A stretch of DNA of 6,991 bases. Source: Betaproteobacteria bacterium. GTDB taxonomy: Bacteria; Pseudomonadota; Gammaproteobacteria; Burkholderiales; SG8-41. Of this stretch, positions 6,396 to 6,991 are shown piece by piece. Position 1 is the stretch's first letter; the number at the start of each line of letters is the position of its first letter. The stretch is taken from positions 1 through 6,991 of the forward strand of contig JAIOOZ010000362.1 in the NCBI GenBank assembly GCA_021414185.1, in the 5' to 3' direction. A program made the position numbers and the translations under genes. The notes under the pieces were generated by a model. The model was not told the DNA's origin, did not search any database, and worked only from the letters and a program-made list of their open reading frames with translations.

Positions 6396-6991
6396 ACGCG
6401 AGCGCCCGTTCCAGCACGCGCGCGACGTGCAGCGCATCGCGCTGCGTACCGTCGTGGATCTGGTGGCGGCAGCTAGTCCCGTCGGCGACGATCAGCGTGT
6501 CGGCGGCAGCCGCGCGGACTTTAGGCAACAGGCTCGCCTCGGCCATTTTCATAGATACATCATAGTGCCCGGCTTCATAGCCAAAACTGCCCGCCATGCC
6601 GCAGCAACTCGATTCGATGACCTCCACTTCCAGCCCCGGCACAAGCTTCAGCGCCTTTTGCACCGACGGCATCACGTCGAACGCTTTCTGGTGACAGTGG
6701 CCATGTACCAGCGCTTTTTTCTGCGGCAACGCCTTGAGGGCGAGTTTGAGCCGTCCGGCGTCCTGTTCGCGCGCAAGGAATTCCTCAAACAGCATAGCGT
6801 TCAGCGCAAGGGCGGCGCTGTCTGCGCCCGGCAGCATGGAGACGAATTCGTCGCGCAGGCCCAAGAGGCACGCCGGCTCAAGTCCAACCACCGGCACGCC
6901 GCGTTCGATAAACGGCTTTAACGCCGCAATCATGCGGCGCGCTTCGACCTTCGCTTCATCAACGAGGCCGGCAGCCAGGAAGGTGCGGCCA
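6394..6991 (-). CDS. CCG-domain (Fe-S)-binding oxidoreductase, C-terminal part (probable FAD-linked 2-hydroxyacid dehydrogenase)
   Basis: The reading frame is open to the right edge, so the N-terminal part is missing; the Met at 6933 is internal because coding upstream of it (GRTFLAAGLVDEAK) is typical of the family. The visible 198 residues form a cysteine-rich CCG domain (DUF224 type): GLEPAC with C41 of the fragment, HGHCHQKAF with C99, SSCCGMAGSFGYE with C129 and C130, and ADGTSCRHQI with C174. These cysteines would ligate an iron-sulfur centre. This motif set is usual at the C-terminus of long fused proteins that carry an FAD_binding_4 domain, a ferredoxin-like pair and the CCG domain (YdiJ and D-2-hydroxyglutarate/D-lactate dehydrogenase relatives). 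It could also be a separate GlcF/GlpC-like subunit, since the flavin part is outside the window. The TGA stop lies inside a heptad-repeat tract. It is separated by 112 bp from the transporter genes, so co-transcription with them is uncertain. Confidence 0.85.
   Translation of the reverse strand, partial: GRTFLAAGLVDEAKVEARRMIAALKPFIERGVPVVGLEPACLLGLRDEFVSMLPGADSAALALNAMLFEEFLAREQDAGRLKLALKALPQKKALVHGHCHQKAFDVMPSVQKALKLVPGLEVEVIESSCCGMAGSFGYEAGHYDVSMKMAEASLLPKVRAAAADTLIVADGTSCRHQIHDGTQRDALHVARVLERALA

Overview
The window is GC-rich and densely coded. All six genes lie on the minus strand, so they read from high to low coordinates. Codon use, gene style and the intergenic heptad repeats suggest a Gram-negative proteobacterium, most likely a betaproteobacterium such as a Burkholderiales or Rhodocyclales relative. 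This is inferred from style, not from a marker gene.

In reading order: (1) the C-terminal 198 residues of a CCG-domain iron-sulfur oxidoreductase, probably the tail of a large FAD-plus-FeS 2-hydroxyacid dehydrogenase, cut by the right edge; (2) a 112-bp gap with a candidate promoter, two dyads and a heptad-repeat tract; (3) a fused double-ATPase ABC protein of the DppD-DppF/GsiA type; (4) a periplasmic family 5 solute-binding protein; (5) an 83-bp gap filled by a strong predicted hairpin built from heptad repeats; (6) a DppB/GsiC-like permease; (7) a DppC/GsiD-like permease; (8) a haloacid-dehalogenase-type HAD hydrolase, cut by the left edge close to its C-terminus.

Genes 3 to 8 look like one operon. 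The ATPase and binding-protein genes are 28 bp apart, the two permeases 1 bp apart, and the second permease and the HAD gene 4 bp apart. The order of fused ATPase, binding protein, permease, permease matches the E. coli gsiABCD (glutathione importer) layout. The substrate here cannot be read from the sequence.

The most interesting idea is metabolic. A HAD type II dehalogenase turns an L-2-haloacid into a D-2-hydroxyacid, and the upstream FeS/FAD-type oxidase family oxidises D-2-hydroxyacids to 2-oxoacids. Together with an importer this could be an uptake and catabolic cassette for a haloacid or haloacyl-peptide. It is a hypothesis. The other notable items are the intergenic hairpin, which replaces any visible ribosome-binding site of the first permease gene, and a dispersed heptad repeat at two loci that differ by one heptad. 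No RNA gene, insertion sequence, CRISPR array or integrase is visible, and no gap exceeds 300 bp.
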